Assembly: GCA_046294845.1 (NCBI GenBank)
Contig: JBKBNU010000001.1
Span: 1,364,001-1,428,000, forward strand
Origin: Micavibrio_C sp046294845
GTDB lineage: Bacteria > Pseudomonadota > Alphaproteobacteria > Micavibrionales > Micavibrionaceae
DNA length: 64,000 bases
Direction of reading: 5' to 3'
The notes under the pieces: generated by a model
The model's input: only the letters and a program-made list of their open reading frames with translations
What the model was told of the DNA's origin: nothing
Databases searched by the model: none
Program-made: the position numbers and the translations under genes
Shown: positions 31,269-40,746 of the stretch, piece by piece
How the letters are laid out: every line of letters begins with the position of its first letter
How positions within the stretch are numbered: the first letter of the stretch is position 1

Positions 31269-32236
31269 CAGCCGTCAGCATTGATTTTTTGAATTAGCTC
31301 TTCTAGGACCTTATTCGCGCGGTCATTGTCAATTTGACATGTGCCAGCTGCCTCATGACCACCACCTTCATATTCCAGCATCAGTGCGCCGACATTTGTA
31401 CGGCTGGTGCGGTTCAGGATGGATTTGCCCGTGGCAAAAACAGTGTTTTGCTGATTTTTACCCCAGAGGCAGTGAATGGAAATATTGCAGTGGGGGAATA
31501 ATGCATAAATAACAAATCGGTTGGCAGCCCAAATTGTATCTTCATCACGCAGGTCGAGAACTACCAGATTTTTATAGACGGTTGCGCAACGTTCGATTTG
31601 TTGGCGTGCCTTTACGGCCTGAACTTCATATAGTTCGACGCGTTCTTTAACATCGGGGATTTGAAGAATTTCTTCAATCGATTGATGCTCGCGACAGTAG
31701 TCAATCAGTTTCATCATTAATTGATAGTTTGAAATCGTGAAGTCACGGAAGCGCCCCAAGCCCGTACGTGAGTCCATCAGGAAACTCAAAAGTTCCCATC
31801 CTTGGGGATCAAGAATATCTTCGCGTGTGAAGGAGGCTGAGTCTGCTTTATCAACGGCCGACATCATGTCTTCGGTAATGTGCGCCAGCAGCGGGTTTGA
31901 CTTGCCACCAAAGTAGTTGTAGAGAACACGTGCTGCCGAGGGCGCGTGAGGATCCATAACATAGTTTGGCTTATCGAGACCTACACGCTCAACTTCACTC
32001 GCATGGTGGTCAAAACAAAGATAGACACCTTCGTTGTAGGGCAGGTTGGTCGTGATATCACGAATAGATACCGGAACCTTGCCGTCCTGCATATCCTTCG
32101 GGTGTGCAAACTCAACTTCATCAATCAAATCCAGCTCTTTCAGAAGGATTCCGCAAACCAGACCATCCATATCACTACGGGTTATCAGGCGGTATTTTTG
32201 TCCGGGCTGAGGCATCAATTTTGTAGGCGAAGTCAT
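31268..32236 (-). CDS. DHH superfamily phosphoesterase
   Basis: The 322-aa protein has the DHH motifs RSDMDGLVCG near residues 21-30, FDHHASE near 74-80 and an Asp-rich middle. A C-terminal DHHA1-like element GGGHEAAGTCQ is also present. Members hydrolyse nano-RNA, cyclic dinucleotides or polyphosphate; the exact substrate here is not predictable. ATG 32236 has AGGAGA five bases upstream and is preferred over the longer frame to 32269. Coupling to phrB suggests a damage or stress link, which is inference. Confidence 0.88.
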   Translation of the reverse strand: MTSPTKLMPQPGQKYRLITRSDMDGLVCGILLKELDLIDEVEFAHPKDMQDGKVPVSIRDITTNLPYNEGVYLCFDHHASEVERVGLDKPNYVMDPHAPSAARVLYNYFGGKSNPLLAHITEDMMSAVDKADSASFTREDILDPQGWELLSFLMDSRTGLGRFRDFTISNYQLMMKLIDYCREHQSIEEILQIPDVKERVELYEVQAVKARQQIERCATVYKNLVVLDLRDEDTIWAANRFVIYALFPHCNISIHCLWGKNQQNTVFATGKSILNRTSRTNVGALMLEYEGGGHEAAGTCQIDNDRANKVLEELIQKINADG

Positions 32237-32375
32237 GGGAATCTCCTGAATCTGACGATCATTGAACATTCATGATAGATAAAAAAGGCAATCGTTCAAT
32301 TCTATTATTTTGAACAATAACAATAAGTTAAGATTATAGGCTGGGAAACTGCCTATTATGGGTAAATCAATCCTT

Positions 32376-33950
32376 TTAATCTGATCTTTGGTATACGCGG
32401 TAGGTGATCGGGCGGGGTTTGTCGATTTTTGTGCCCGCAAAATAGGGTTGCTGATCAGTTTTGAAATCATCAATTCTTTTGTAGGAAGCCCATGCTTTGT
32501 TGAAGGAGTCCTCTTTTTCGAAGAAGCTCACAAAATCGGCAATCTCGTCCCTAATCATGGCAAATTCGCCTATCAGTACCAATTTGGGTTTATACCGATC
32601 AAGATCCTCTGCAAAAAGCTCTGCATATTTCTTTCTATACTCGAGAAACTTTTCGGGATGGGATTCTTCCATCAAAAAAATTTGGGGCAGGAACCAAAAG
32701 GAAGGGAAACGCGATGCCCATGGTTTATCAAGATAGACGGAAGTCTGATGTGTGATTTCAATATGATCATTCAAAATGAAGAAAGGACAGGGATCTTCAC
32801 ATTGGGATATATATTCCCCTATTGGCAAACGCTGATAAACATAATGGTTGGGAAAATAAAGACGGGTTGGTGTCAAGGCGTAGGCAAAAATTATTGTTAC
32901 CAAGCTTGTCAATATAAGTGCCAGTGCAGGGTGCATTATAACCCGCATAATGTTCAATAGCAGCAATGAAAGGCCGCACCAGAAAAACGTTGCAGCGGGG
33001 ATTAGGTGATAATGATATCCATGCATCTGGGTGATGTAGGGTATGAGGCTTAGCAGGGCAGCAAGAAAGAAGAGGCGGGAAATACCATTTTTCTCTGCCA
33101 CTACCAATGATACCAGAATGCCGGTAATGCAAAGTAAGGCGTGCAGGAAGGATTGTGTCAAGATCTGTTGATACGAGCCACCCAAATATAGGTCCAGAAC
33201 ATCTGGTAAAATGATGGTCAGATAATCCTTGAAGAAAATTTGTAGAATTGCACCGTAGGCAAGAACCGATCCTGCCAGATAAAGGAAATCAGGATCTTTC
33301 CAAACAGTAAGGCGCCTTTGGATGATGGCCCTGTGAAGTAGCAAAATTGTAGGGATAAGGCCATGGTGCGGTTTGATCAGGATCAGGATAGCGCCAAAAA
33401 ACCATGATAAATGGAGGAATTTTCTATCCGTCTGCCATTTATAGGTAAGTCTTAATTGGGACAGGACAAACGGCAGCAAGGCCATGCCGATAATCTGGTC
33501 CCTTTCGGTATAGCTAAGAGACACAAGAATGGTATGGGTAACAACATAGCCGGATGTAATCATCACGGCAGCTGTATGGTCTATCCCCGGTATGCTCTGT
33601 AGCAACTTCCATGTCAGCCAGCCAAACAATCCCAGAAAAATCAATGTGTAGAAAAAGGCCGCCGTATATATCGGCATTATTCCGGCTTTTGCGATCAGGG
33701 CTGGTGGAATATAAAGCAAGACGCTTAAAGGGGGGTTGGGATCGAAATAACCCTCGCTCATTTTAATGCCGGAGAGCAGGCGCTCGGCAGCCTCGCAAAG
33801 CCATAAAGTATCGGCGGTAATCGCAAGATTGATCTGAATCGAAAGCCAGCTAAGCAGGGCGTAAGCAAGGATGCCCCAGAAAGCAAAGTTGCAGGCGCGG
33901 ACTTTATCATCGGAAATATTGATATAGAAAGGGAATGTCTTTTCGCTCAT
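32376..33950 (-). CDS. polytopic GT-C-like membrane protein 1
   Basis: The 524-aa inner-membrane protein has about ten to twelve transmembrane segments, a first loop with TADTLWLCEAAERLLSG and SEGYFDPNPPLSVLLY, and a C-terminal extracytoplasmic domain ending near YRVYQRSD. Acidic residues in the first loop and the overall layout suit a GT-C fold glycosyltransferase using a polyprenyl-phosphate sugar. It is clearly paralogous to the 520-aa gene at 34760-36322. It is the last gene of the gtrB-to-here operon. The acceptor is unknown. Confidence 0.75.
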   Translation of the reverse strand: MSEKTFPFYINISDDKVRACNFAFWGILAYALLSWLSIQINLAITADTLWLCEAAERLLSGIKMSEGYFDPNPPLSVLLYIPPALIAKAGIMPIYTAAFFYTLIFLGLFGWLTWKLLQSIPGIDHTAAVMITSGYVVTHTILVSLSYTERDQIIGMALLPFVLSQLRLTYKWQTDRKFLHLSWFFGAILILIKPHHGLIPTILLLHRAIIQRRLTVWKDPDFLYLAGSVLAYGAILQIFFKDYLTIILPDVLDLYLGGSYQQILTQSFLHALLCITGILVSLVVAEKNGISRLFFLAALLSLIPYITQMHGYHYHLIPAATFFWCGLSLLLLNIMRVIMHPALALILTSLVTIIFAYALTPTRLYFPNHYVYQRLPIGEYISQCEDPCPFFILNDHIEITHQTSVYLDKPWASRFPSFWFLPQIFLMEESHPEKFLEYRKKYAELFAEDLDRYKPKLVLIGEFAMIRDEIADFVSFFEKEDSFNKAWASYKRIDDFKTDQQPYFAGTKIDKPRPITYRVYQRSD

Positions 33951-33956
33951 CTCACG

Positions 33957-34763
33957 TTACCTGATCGCGGCTCCACATTGAAGGCAATCATTCTTAATTT
34001 GTTCAGGGGTTAGTGGGTGGATTCCGAAAGTAGCGGTGGTTCTACTCATGTCCAGGTAAAAGTCATCTCTGATATCATTTTGTGTCTGGCGGATACTCCC
34101 TTGGCCATAACCTTCGATAATCCATTGTGCAATCTGGCGGCAGGATAGCGGGATACCGGACCCCAGATTAAATAACCCTGCTTGAGGGGATTTGGTGATT
34201 TCAATCAGGAATTCAGCAAGACGCCATACGGCAATAAAATCGCGCCTTGTTGAGGCATTCATGTCAAAAACAATTTCATTGCTCTTCTTGAGGCTATCAA
34301 GTGCCATACCGAAAAAACTGGGGCGTCCCGATTCATGGCCAAATATATTCGAGGCTCTTAAAATTGTCAGGCGCTCTTCACCCAAAATATCTTCCAGCTC
34401 TTGCTCGATGATCAGTTTGTTGCGTCCGTAAGGTGTTTGTGGCTGAGGATGCTGGCTTTCGGATATGCAGCCATCTGGCGCTGTTGCCGGGCCGTAAACC
34501 GTACGGGAACTCATCATGATATAGTGAATTTTGCAGGGGCGGATCAGGCGGGCAATTTTGCCATCTATATCCATAGAGTCATCATAGGCAAATTTTTTGA
34601 GTTGGGGAGAAAATGCCAAATTAATGACAATTTCGGATTTCTCAATCCATTCGTCTGACTCTAGTGCTTGTTCATGTGTAAGAAACTCCCAGCCCGCTGT
34701 CAGGGGATTATCAAGGAGGCTGCGCCCGATCAGACTGTTCTTTCCAATAACTGTAATGGTCAT
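33957..34763 (-). CDS. NAD-dependent epimerase/dehydratase (extended SDR)
   Basis: The 268-aa protein has a Rossmann N-terminus TVIGKNSLIGRSLL with a GxxxxxG spacing. The catalytic MMSSRTVYGP...YGRNK segment follows near residues 92-122 (Ser, Tyr-x-x-x-Lys), then LRASNIFG and RRDFIAVWRLAEF. It likely modifies a nucleotide sugar, for instance as an epimerase or 4-ketoreductase acting after RfbB. The nucleotide motif is less glycine-rich than usual. It overlaps the upstream GT-C gene by four bases. Confidence 0.85.
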   Translation of the reverse strand: MTITVIGKNSLIGRSLLDNPLTAGWEFLTHEQALESDEWIEKSEIVINLAFSPQLKKFAYDDSMDIDGKIARLIRPCKIHYIMMSSRTVYGPATAPDGCISESQHPQPQTPYGRNKLIIEQELEDILGEERLTILRASNIFGHESGRPSFFGMALDSLKKSNEIVFDMNASTRRDFIAVWRLAEFLIEITKSPQAGLFNLGSGIPLSCRQIAQWIIEGYGQGSIRQTQNDIRDDFYLDMSRTTATFGIHPLTPEQIKNDCLQCGAAIR

Positions 34764-36322
34764 GGAGTGGCGTCCTCCATTCTTTCATAAATCTGATAGG
34801 TCATGTGACGCGTTCTATCTTGGGCTGTGCCTTTAAAATAGACGCCTTGGTCAATTGTAACGCGCTCAACAAAACGATATTTACTCCATTCTTCTTTGAA
34901 GCGTTCGCTCTCGGAAAAAAATTTGGCAAAGTTTAGTTTTCTGCCTCTGGATCCCACACTGAACTCTGCCAACAGGACAAGCTTGGGTTGGTAGCGGGCA
35001 AAATCTTCGCCAACCATTTCACCGTATTTAGCTCTTAAAGCGGCGGCTTCTTCAAGCTTGCCCTGTGCCATCAACTGCATGATCGCGGGCATAAACCAGA
35101 TGGAAGGAAAACGTGAAGCCCACTGACGTCCGGTGTAGGCTGCTGTCTGGTGGGCGATTTCCATCGTATTATTCATCATGAAGAGTGAGCAGGGAGCAGG
35201 GCAATGCTCGACAATCTTGCTTATAGGGAAGTTCCTATATTCTTGATGCGTCGGGAATTTGAACATGAGTGGGTAATGATTTAAGGCGAGAGCAATAATG
35301 GTAATCAAGGTAGCCAGGGCAGCACGGTCGGCATTAAGAAAACGCTTAAAAATATCCCTGATTGTAAATGTTAAGCCCAAAGTAAAAAAAATAACAGCTG
35401 GAAGCATGTGGTAGTGATAGCCACGCATCTGTACCACATAAGGTATGAAGGCGATAATTGCACAGGCGAGAAAAAAAGTTGCGGGCCACGATATTTTACG
35501 GCCATTCCAGAAGAATCCGAAGACCATTACGGCTGCAAATATTAAAACGTAATGGGCATAGTATTTGACGATCGCAGGATTGGCGGTCTGTGAATAAAGC
35601 GCCAAAACGTCGGGCAGGATGGTAAATGTATAATCTTTGAAGTAGGTAAGACATAAAGCCGCATAGGCAAGTACGCCGCAGGCAAGATAAATAAAATCAG
35701 CATCTTTCCACAGATCAATCCGTTTTTGGCTGATGGCACGATGTAGAAGAATTAGTGTGGGCAAAAGTCCGTGATGTGGCTTGAGAAGAACAAATATAGC
35801 GCCACACAATAATGATGTATGGAGCAGCCAGCGCGGCAATTCCCATTTCTTTGTGATAAAGACTTGGGTTAGTACAAAAGGGCATAACGCCATGCCGAGA
35901 ATTTGATCGCGCTCGGTAAAGGTAATGGCGGTCAGCGTTGTATTGGCAATGATAAAGGCCGCGACACATAAAAAAAGAGTTTGATTATCGCTTTGCGGAA
36001 CGGTCTTGATGATGCGGGCAAGCAAGAAGGCCATGAAAGTGAGAATGGCGATTGTATAATAAAAAACAGCCATATGGATGGGTAATAAGCCGATTTTCGA
36101 GATCAGGGCAGGGATGGTATAAAGTATAATACTTAAGGGTGGATTGGGGTCGTAATAACTCTCGCTCATGCGCTCGCCGTTGAGCAACCGTCCGGCTGCA
36201 TCGGCAAGCCAGAGGGTGTCTGCCGCCGTATAGGCTTGGGAATAGACGTGGAACCACAGTCCCATAAGGACAGCCATCGCCGCCCACATGATAAAACGTA
36301 TGATCCGGCTTTCTGTCGGCAT
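34760..36322 (-). CDS. polytopic GT-C-like membrane protein 2
   Basis: The 520-aa protein mirrors the one at 32376-33950: YTAADTLWLADAAGRLLNGE, SESYYDPNPPLSIILYTIPA, an ERDQILGMALCPFVL motif, multiple membrane helices, and a C-terminal domain with RHMTYQIYERM. Shared motifs across the full length show duplication within the operon. The function is probably transfer of a lipid-linked sugar in the periplasm, a GtrC-like role. It overlaps the rfbB stop and the epimerase start by single codons. Confidence 0.75.
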   Translation of the reverse strand: MPTESRIIRFIMWAAMAVLMGLWFHVYSQAYTAADTLWLADAAGRLLNGERMSESYYDPNPPLSIILYTIPALISKIGLLPIHMAVFYYTIAILTFMAFLLARIIKTVPQSDNQTLFLCVAAFIIANTTLTAITFTERDQILGMALCPFVLTQVFITKKWELPRWLLHTSLLCGAIFVLLKPHHGLLPTLILLHRAISQKRIDLWKDADFIYLACGVLAYAALCLTYFKDYTFTILPDVLALYSQTANPAIVKYYAHYVLIFAAVMVFGFFWNGRKISWPATFFLACAIIAFIPYVVQMRGYHYHMLPAVIFFTLGLTFTIRDIFKRFLNADRAALATLITIIALALNHYPLMFKFPTHQEYRNFPISKIVEHCPAPCSLFMMNNTMEIAHQTAAYTGRQWASRFPSIWFMPAIMQLMAQGKLEEAAALRAKYGEMVGEDFARYQPKLVLLAEFSVGSRGRKLNFAKFFSESERFKEEWSKYRFVERVTIDQGVYFKGTAQDRTRHMTYQIYERMEDATP

Positions 36323-37311
36323 CAGGCTGCCTTTTTCAAAGGCTGGCGAATGATGGTGCCGGTGTTATAGAGATCAAAATGATCGGCATACCATGCGGCA
36401 ATCGCAGGCAATTCGGTCCTGAGGCTTGATTGCGGCTTCCATCCCAATTTCGAAATTTTATCCCAGTTGACGGCATAACGGGCATCATTGAACGGGCGGT
36501 CATCAACGGAAATAATGTGGTCCTCGACATTCAGGCCAAAGAGTTGACAGATCATCGCGGCCATTTCCTTGTTCTTGTATTCTTCTGTGGTGCCAATGTT
36601 ATAGCAGGCACCAATATCGCCTTTTTCTATCAGTATATGCAGGGCATTCATCAAGTCATGAGCCGAGAGATAGTGGCGTTTATTTTCACCGCTGCCGTGG
36701 AGGGTTAATTTCTCACCCTTCATCAGCATAGTGATGAATTTGGGAATGATTTTTTCTGGATACTGGCGAATACCAAAAATGTTATTGGCCCGCAGAATAA
36801 TGGCAGGGAGTTTGAAGGATTGTAAATAACCCTGCACAACCATTTCGGCAGCCGCTTTGGATGCTGAATAGGGATTGGTTGGTTTGAGGGTCGTATTTTC
36901 ATCGACGGTGCCGCTGATCACTTCGCCATAAACCTCATCTGTGCTGACATGAATAATTCTTGGTACGGAGAGTACGCGACATGCTTCGATTAATGTATGT
37001 GTCCCCAATGTATTGGAACGTGTGAATTCAAGAGAATTGCCAAAAGAATTATCAACATGGCTTTCGGCAGCGGCATGGATAACCAGATTGGCATCTTTGA
37101 CGGCGGTTTGACAGGTATGCATTTCGCAAACATCACCTACAATTAGCTGAACACGCGGATTGGAGGCCAAATGCAAAATGCTACGGATATTGGTGGCATA
37201 GGTCATTTTATCGAGAATGACGATTTTTGCTTGCGGGTATTTTGCAAGCAGCATCTCGACAATATGAGAGCCAATAAATCCGGCCCCCCCGGTCACAACG
37301 ATTTTATTCAT
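36322..37311 (-). CDS. rfbB: dTDP-glucose 4,6-dehydratase-like protein
   Basis: The 329-aa extended SDR has TGGAGFIGSHI near residues 7-17, AAESHVDNS, HVSTDEVYGE near 117-126 with the Thr-Asp-Glu active-site triplet, PYSASKAAAE near 143-152, and DDRPFNDARY near 266. These are the RmlB signatures for making dTDP-4-keto-6-deoxyglucose; other nucleotide-sugar dehydratases are possible. No rmlA, C or D lies in the window. It overlaps gtrA by four bases. Confidence 0.88.
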   Translation of the reverse strand: MNKIVVTGGAGFIGSHIVEMLLAKYPQAKIVILDKMTYATNIRSILHLASNPRVQLIVGDVCEMHTCQTAVKDANLVIHAAAESHVDNSFGNSLEFTRSNTLGTHTLIEACRVLSVPRIIHVSTDEVYGEVISGTVDENTTLKPTNPYSASKAAAEMVVQGYLQSFKLPAIILRANNIFGIRQYPEKIIPKFITMLMKGEKLTLHGSGENKRHYLSAHDLMNALHILIEKGDIGACYNIGTTEEYKNKEMAAMICQLFGLNVEDHIISVDDRPFNDARYAVNWDKISKLGWKPQSSLRTELPAIAAWYADHFDLYNTGTIIRQPLKKAA

Positions 37312-37739
37312 GGCGTTTCCTTTTTGCGTGCGCGGAAGGTCAGAAATTTATTCCCTGAAAAGCTGATGATAACATAAAGCCCCCAAGCGGCAATCTGTGA
37401 GGGAATATTGGGAAGGCCAATATTCTCAACCAGATACATGAGTAAGCCCAGTTGCAGAAGGTATCCGGTCAGGAAGACGCCCAAGAAGGAAACCATCTGG
37501 ATATTGCTTCTATAGGCAGCATTGCGGGCTTGCTCCTGAAATGTGATTTTCTTGTGCATGATGAATCCGGCACCAAGACCAGCGGCATAGCCCAGAATAT
37601 TCGCCAGCACGTAATGAACACCCGCCACTTCAGAAAGCAGAAGAATAACAGCGAGAGAGAGGCCCGTATTTATCAGGCCGATTCCGCAGAAAATAATGAA
37701 TTGCCTGATAACCGGATCCAGGGCAGGGGAAGAATTCAT
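37308..37739 (-). CDS. GtrA-like flippase
   Basis: The 143-aa protein with four transmembrane helices belongs to the GtrA family (RQFIIFCGIGLINTGLSL, HYVLANILGYAAGLGAGFIMHKKITF, ISFSGNKFLTFR). GtrA-type proteins are thought to flip undecaprenyl-phosphate-linked sugars made by GtrB. It overlaps the methyltransferase start by ATGA and lies between gtrB-like and GT-C-like genes, the classical gtrABC arrangement of O-antigen modification. Confidence 0.92.
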   Translation of the reverse strand: MNSSPALDPVIRQFIIFCGIGLINTGLSLAVILLLSEVAGVHYVLANILGYAAGLGAGFIMHKKITFQEQARNAAYRSNIQMVSFLGVFLTGYLLQLGLLMYLVENIGLPNIPSQIAAWGLYVIISFSGNKFLTFRARKKETP

Positions 37740-38488
37740 TGGCCCCCCTGATCAGGTTTGGAGCAGATGGCGATAATTGAGACACCGAACGAGGGATAAA
37801 ATTTCCCAAGAAAATGGCGTTCGGCAGAGAAAATCAGGGTGAGGACTTTGTTGATAAAAGCAAAGCGGGGGAGGGATTCATCAGGGCGGTCTTTGATGTT
37901 GAATTTCTTTTTTAGCTGACGAATGAGTGCTACCAACGGGAACAGGATTGTATTGTAGTAAGAAATCATTTCAACCTTGTAGCCGGATTTTTTGAGCAGG
38001 CGTTCAAAGTCTTGCTTCAGGTAGCGGCGCTTGTGATGATTAATCACATCATGCTGTGACCATAGAGACATAAAGGCTGGAACTGTAAAAAGTGCGTAGC
38101 CGCCTGCTTTGGTCATGTTATAGAGAGCCTTGATGCTGGCGGCATCATCATCAATATGTTCGATAACATCAAAGGCGCATACCAGATCGTAAGTCGTATC
38201 GAAAGGAATGGGTTCGGGCAAAAATCCCTGCCGAATGTGGTCGGGTCTAATGCCGGAATGTTGATGGCAATATTCGAGAGCAAAATGATCGGGTTCAAAA
38301 GCCTGAACATTTCCGAATTCGGCCAGCATGGCCAGATTGGCACCAGGGCCGCAACCAGCTTCAAGTATCTGTGCGGCTTCAGGCAAATCAAGTTGGGCAA
38401 TCAGGTGTGCCAGAATATGGCGGCGTGCTTCGTACCACCAGTGGCGGTCCTGAATTTCGGCCATTCTGACATAAACATTATGTTCCAT
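37736..38488 (-). CDS. class I SAM-dependent methyltransferase
   Basis: The 250-aa protein has the SAM-binding motif ILEAGCGPGANLAML near residues 41-55, AFEPDHFALEYC, the post-motif DLVCAFDVIEHIDDDAASIK, and an HHKRRYLKQDFERLLKKSGY region typical of methyltransferases in sugar and lipid-carrier clusters. A hydrophobic C-terminal segment may attach it to the membrane. Position between gtrB and gtrA suggests it modifies the same glycan or lipid carrier. Confidence 0.9.
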   Translation of the reverse strand: MEHNVYVRMAEIQDRHWWYEARRHILAHLIAQLDLPEAAQILEAGCGPGANLAMLAEFGNVQAFEPDHFALEYCHQHSGIRPDHIRQGFLPEPIPFDTTYDLVCAFDVIEHIDDDAASIKALYNMTKAGGYALFTVPAFMSLWSQHDVINHHKRRYLKQDFERLLKKSGYKVEMISYYNTILFPLVALIRQLKKKFNIKDRPDESLPRFAFINKVLTLIFSAERHFLGKFYPSFGVSIIAICSKPDQGGQ

Positions 38489-38497
38489 AGCGGAATC

Positions 38498-39430
38498 CTA
38501 TTCAGAGCCGCGGAGGACTTCCCGAATAATGAAAAGAGGGCGTTTTTTTACTTGGATATAGGTGCGGCCGATATACTCACCGATTACACCGATACAGATT
38601 AGTTGGAGAGAGGCAAAAAAAGTGATGATCGTCGCGAGCGAGGCCCAGCCGGCAATCATGTCGCGGCTGGCAAAGTGGCCATAGATGGCGTAAAGGGCAA
38701 GCAGCGCTGCGAGAAATACGCCAAACAAGGCAAACAGCAAACTGACACGCAAGGGTTTGATCGAAAAACTGCTGATCGCATCGAAGGCAAAGGCCACAAG
38801 TTTGTGGAACGGATATTTGGTGCTGCCTGCAAAACGGGGGGCACGTTTATAGGAGAAGGCTTCCTGTTTAAAGCCGATCCAGGCGATCATGCCCCGAACA
38901 AAACGGTGCTGTTCCGGCATATTTTTGAATTCTTCGACCACGCGGCGCGACATCAGACGGAAATCGCCAACATCACGGGGAATATTTGTATCTGAAAGGT
39001 AGGAAAGTAAACGATAGAAGACGCTTGCGGACAGGCGCTTGAAAAGGGTTTCGCCCTCGCGCTGGTCGCGTTTCCCGTAGACGACATCAACACCGGAACG
39101 GGCACGTTCCAGCATCGGCATCAAAAGTTCGGGCGGGTCTTGCAGATCGGCATCCAGCACCAGAACATAATCACCACGGGCATGGAACAGTCCGGCGGTC
39201 AGGGCCAGCTGGTGGCCATGGTTACGGGAGAGGTCAACAATGACGAGGTGCGGGTCGGTTTTGACAAGCTCCCGCATCAAGGCAGGCGTGTTGTCACGCG
39301 AACCATCATTGACGAGAATGATTTCATAACCGTTTATAGATGCGGTACGGCAAACTTCGGTTACACGCTTGTGTAACTCTCCGAGGCTTTCCTCTTCGTT
39401 ATAGCAGGGGATGACGACCGAGAGTTCCAT
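38498..39430 (-). CDS. GtrB-like polyprenyl-phosphate glycosyltransferase (GT2)
   Basis: The 310-aa protein has the GT2 domain at the N-terminus (ELSVVIPCYNEEESLGELH, ILVNDGSRDNT, VLDADLQDPPELL near residues 90-102, GDFRLMSRR). Two C-terminal transmembrane helices follow (LLFALFGVFLAALLALYAIY, IITFFASLQLICIGVIGEY). This is the ArnC/GtrB layout for loading a hexose onto undecaprenyl phosphate. It opens the glycan operon 17 bp after clpX, so it may be partly read from the clpX promoter. Confidence 0.94.
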   Translation of the reverse strand: MELSVVIPCYNEEESLGELHKRVTEVCRTASINGYEIILVNDGSRDNTPALMRELVKTDPHLVIVDLSRNHGHQLALTAGLFHARGDYVLVLDADLQDPPELLMPMLERARSGVDVVYGKRDQREGETLFKRLSASVFYRLLSYLSDTNIPRDVGDFRLMSRRVVEEFKNMPEQHRFVRGMIAWIGFKQEAFSYKRAPRFAGSTKYPFHKLVAFAFDAISSFSIKPLRVSLLFALFGVFLAALLALYAIYGHFASRDMIAGWASLATIITFFASLQLICIGVIGEYIGRTYIQVKKRPLFIIREVLRGSE

Positions 39431-39447
39431 AGCAGGGGTGATCCTTA

Positions 39448-40746
39448 TCAGCCCGCAGCTTCAGCCTCTTTTTCTCCATCTTTGCCGGCTTTTTTCTTTT
39501 TCTTGTCGGCATAGACATAGACGGGAGGCTTGCCCTCTTTAACGGTTTCGGCGTTGACCACAACTTCTTCGAGGTCTTCAATATCCGGCAGTTCGTACAT
39601 GGTGTCGAGCAGCAGGCCTTCGAGGATTGAACGCAAGCCACGCGCACCTGTGTTGCGTTCGATGGCCTTTTTGGAAATCTCGCTCAGGGCGCCGGCATCG
39701 ATTGTCAGCTTGACGTTTTCCATGTCGAACAGGCGTTGATATTGTTTGACCAAGGCGTTCTTAGGTTCTGTCAGAATCGAGATCAGGGCTTTCTCATCCA
39801 GATCTTCCAGCGTGGCAACAACCGGCAGACGACCTACAAACTCAGGGATCAAACCGAATTTCAGCAAGTCATCGGTTTCGAGTTCTTTCAGAAGCTCACC
39901 CGCGCGACGCTCGTCAGGGCCACGGACTTCGGCACCAAAACCAATTGATGTACCTTTGCCCCGCATGGAGATGATTTTCTCGATACCGGCAAATGCACCA
40001 CCACAGATAAACAGAATGTTTGTTGTGTCCACTTGCAGGAATTCCTGCTGCGGATGCTTGCGGCCCCCTTGCGGTGGAACGGAGGCAACTGTGCCTTCCA
40101 TCAGTTTCAGCAAAGCCTGCTGAACGCCTTCACCTGACACGTCACGTGTGATGGAGGGGTTGTCACCTTTGCGGGAAATTTTATCGACTTCATCGATGTA
40201 AACGATACCGCGTTGTGCGCGCTCAACATTGTAGTCCGATGCCTGCAGCAGTTTCAGAATAATGTTTTCGACGTCTTCACCAACATAACCGGCTTCGGTC
40301 AATGTTGTCGCATCGGACATTGTGAAAGGAACGTCCAGAATACGGGCCAGTGTTTGTGCCAGCAATGTTTTACCGGAACCTGTCGGACCAACCAGAAGGA
40401 TGTTTGATTTGGCGAGTTCAATTTCGCCACTTTTGCCGCCATTCTCTATACGCTTGTAGTGGTTGTGAACCGCCACCGACAGAACGCGTTTGGCGCGATC
40501 CTGACCGATCACGTAATCATCAAGAACGGATTTGATTTCGCTTGGTGCAGGTACTGAGCCTTCGCTGCGGCTGACCAGCTGGGTCTTGTCTTCTTCACGG
40601 ATGATATCCATGCACAACTCGACGCATTCATTACAGATGAATACGTTAGGGCCGGCAATCAGCTTACGAACCTCGTGCTGGCTCTTTCCGCAGAAAGAGC
40701 AGTAAAGGGTATTTTTGGTTTCGCTGGAACCTGATTTTGTACTCAT
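39448..40746 (-). CDS. clpX: ATP-dependent protease ATP-binding subunit ClpX
   Basis: ClpX unfolds tagged substrates and feeds them to ClpP. The 432-aa protein has the N-terminal zinc-binding domain (CSFCGKSQHEV...FICNECVELC), Walker A GPTGSGKTLLAQTL near residue 117, Walker B VYIDEVDKI, the pore loop YVGEDV, RKHPQQEF, and the sensor-2 GARGLRSILEGLLLD. clpP and lon, the usual neighbours, are not seen. The downstream side leads into the gtr operon after 17 bp. Confidence 0.98.
   Translation of the reverse strand: MSTKSGSSETKNTLYCSFCGKSQHEVRKLIAGPNVFICNECVELCMDIIREEDKTQLVSRSEGSVPAPSEIKSVLDDYVIGQDRAKRVLSVAVHNHYKRIENGGKSGEIELAKSNILLVGPTGSGKTLLAQTLARILDVPFTMSDATTLTEAGYVGEDVENIILKLLQASDYNVERAQRGIVYIDEVDKISRKGDNPSITRDVSGEGVQQALLKLMEGTVASVPPQGGRKHPQQEFLQVDTTNILFICGGAFAGIEKIISMRGKGTSIGFGAEVRGPDERRAGELLKELETDDLLKFGLIPEFVGRLPVVATLEDLDEKALISILTEPKNALVKQYQRLFDMENVKLTIDAGALSEISKKAIERNTGARGLRSILEGLLLDTMYELPDIEDLEEVVVNAETVKEGKPPVYVYADKKKKKAGKDGEKEAEAAG

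Noticed and set aside
32336..32356. ATAGGC/GCCTAT hairpin after the glycan operon
   Set aside because: Only six base pairs and no T-run after it on the minus strand, so not called a terminator.
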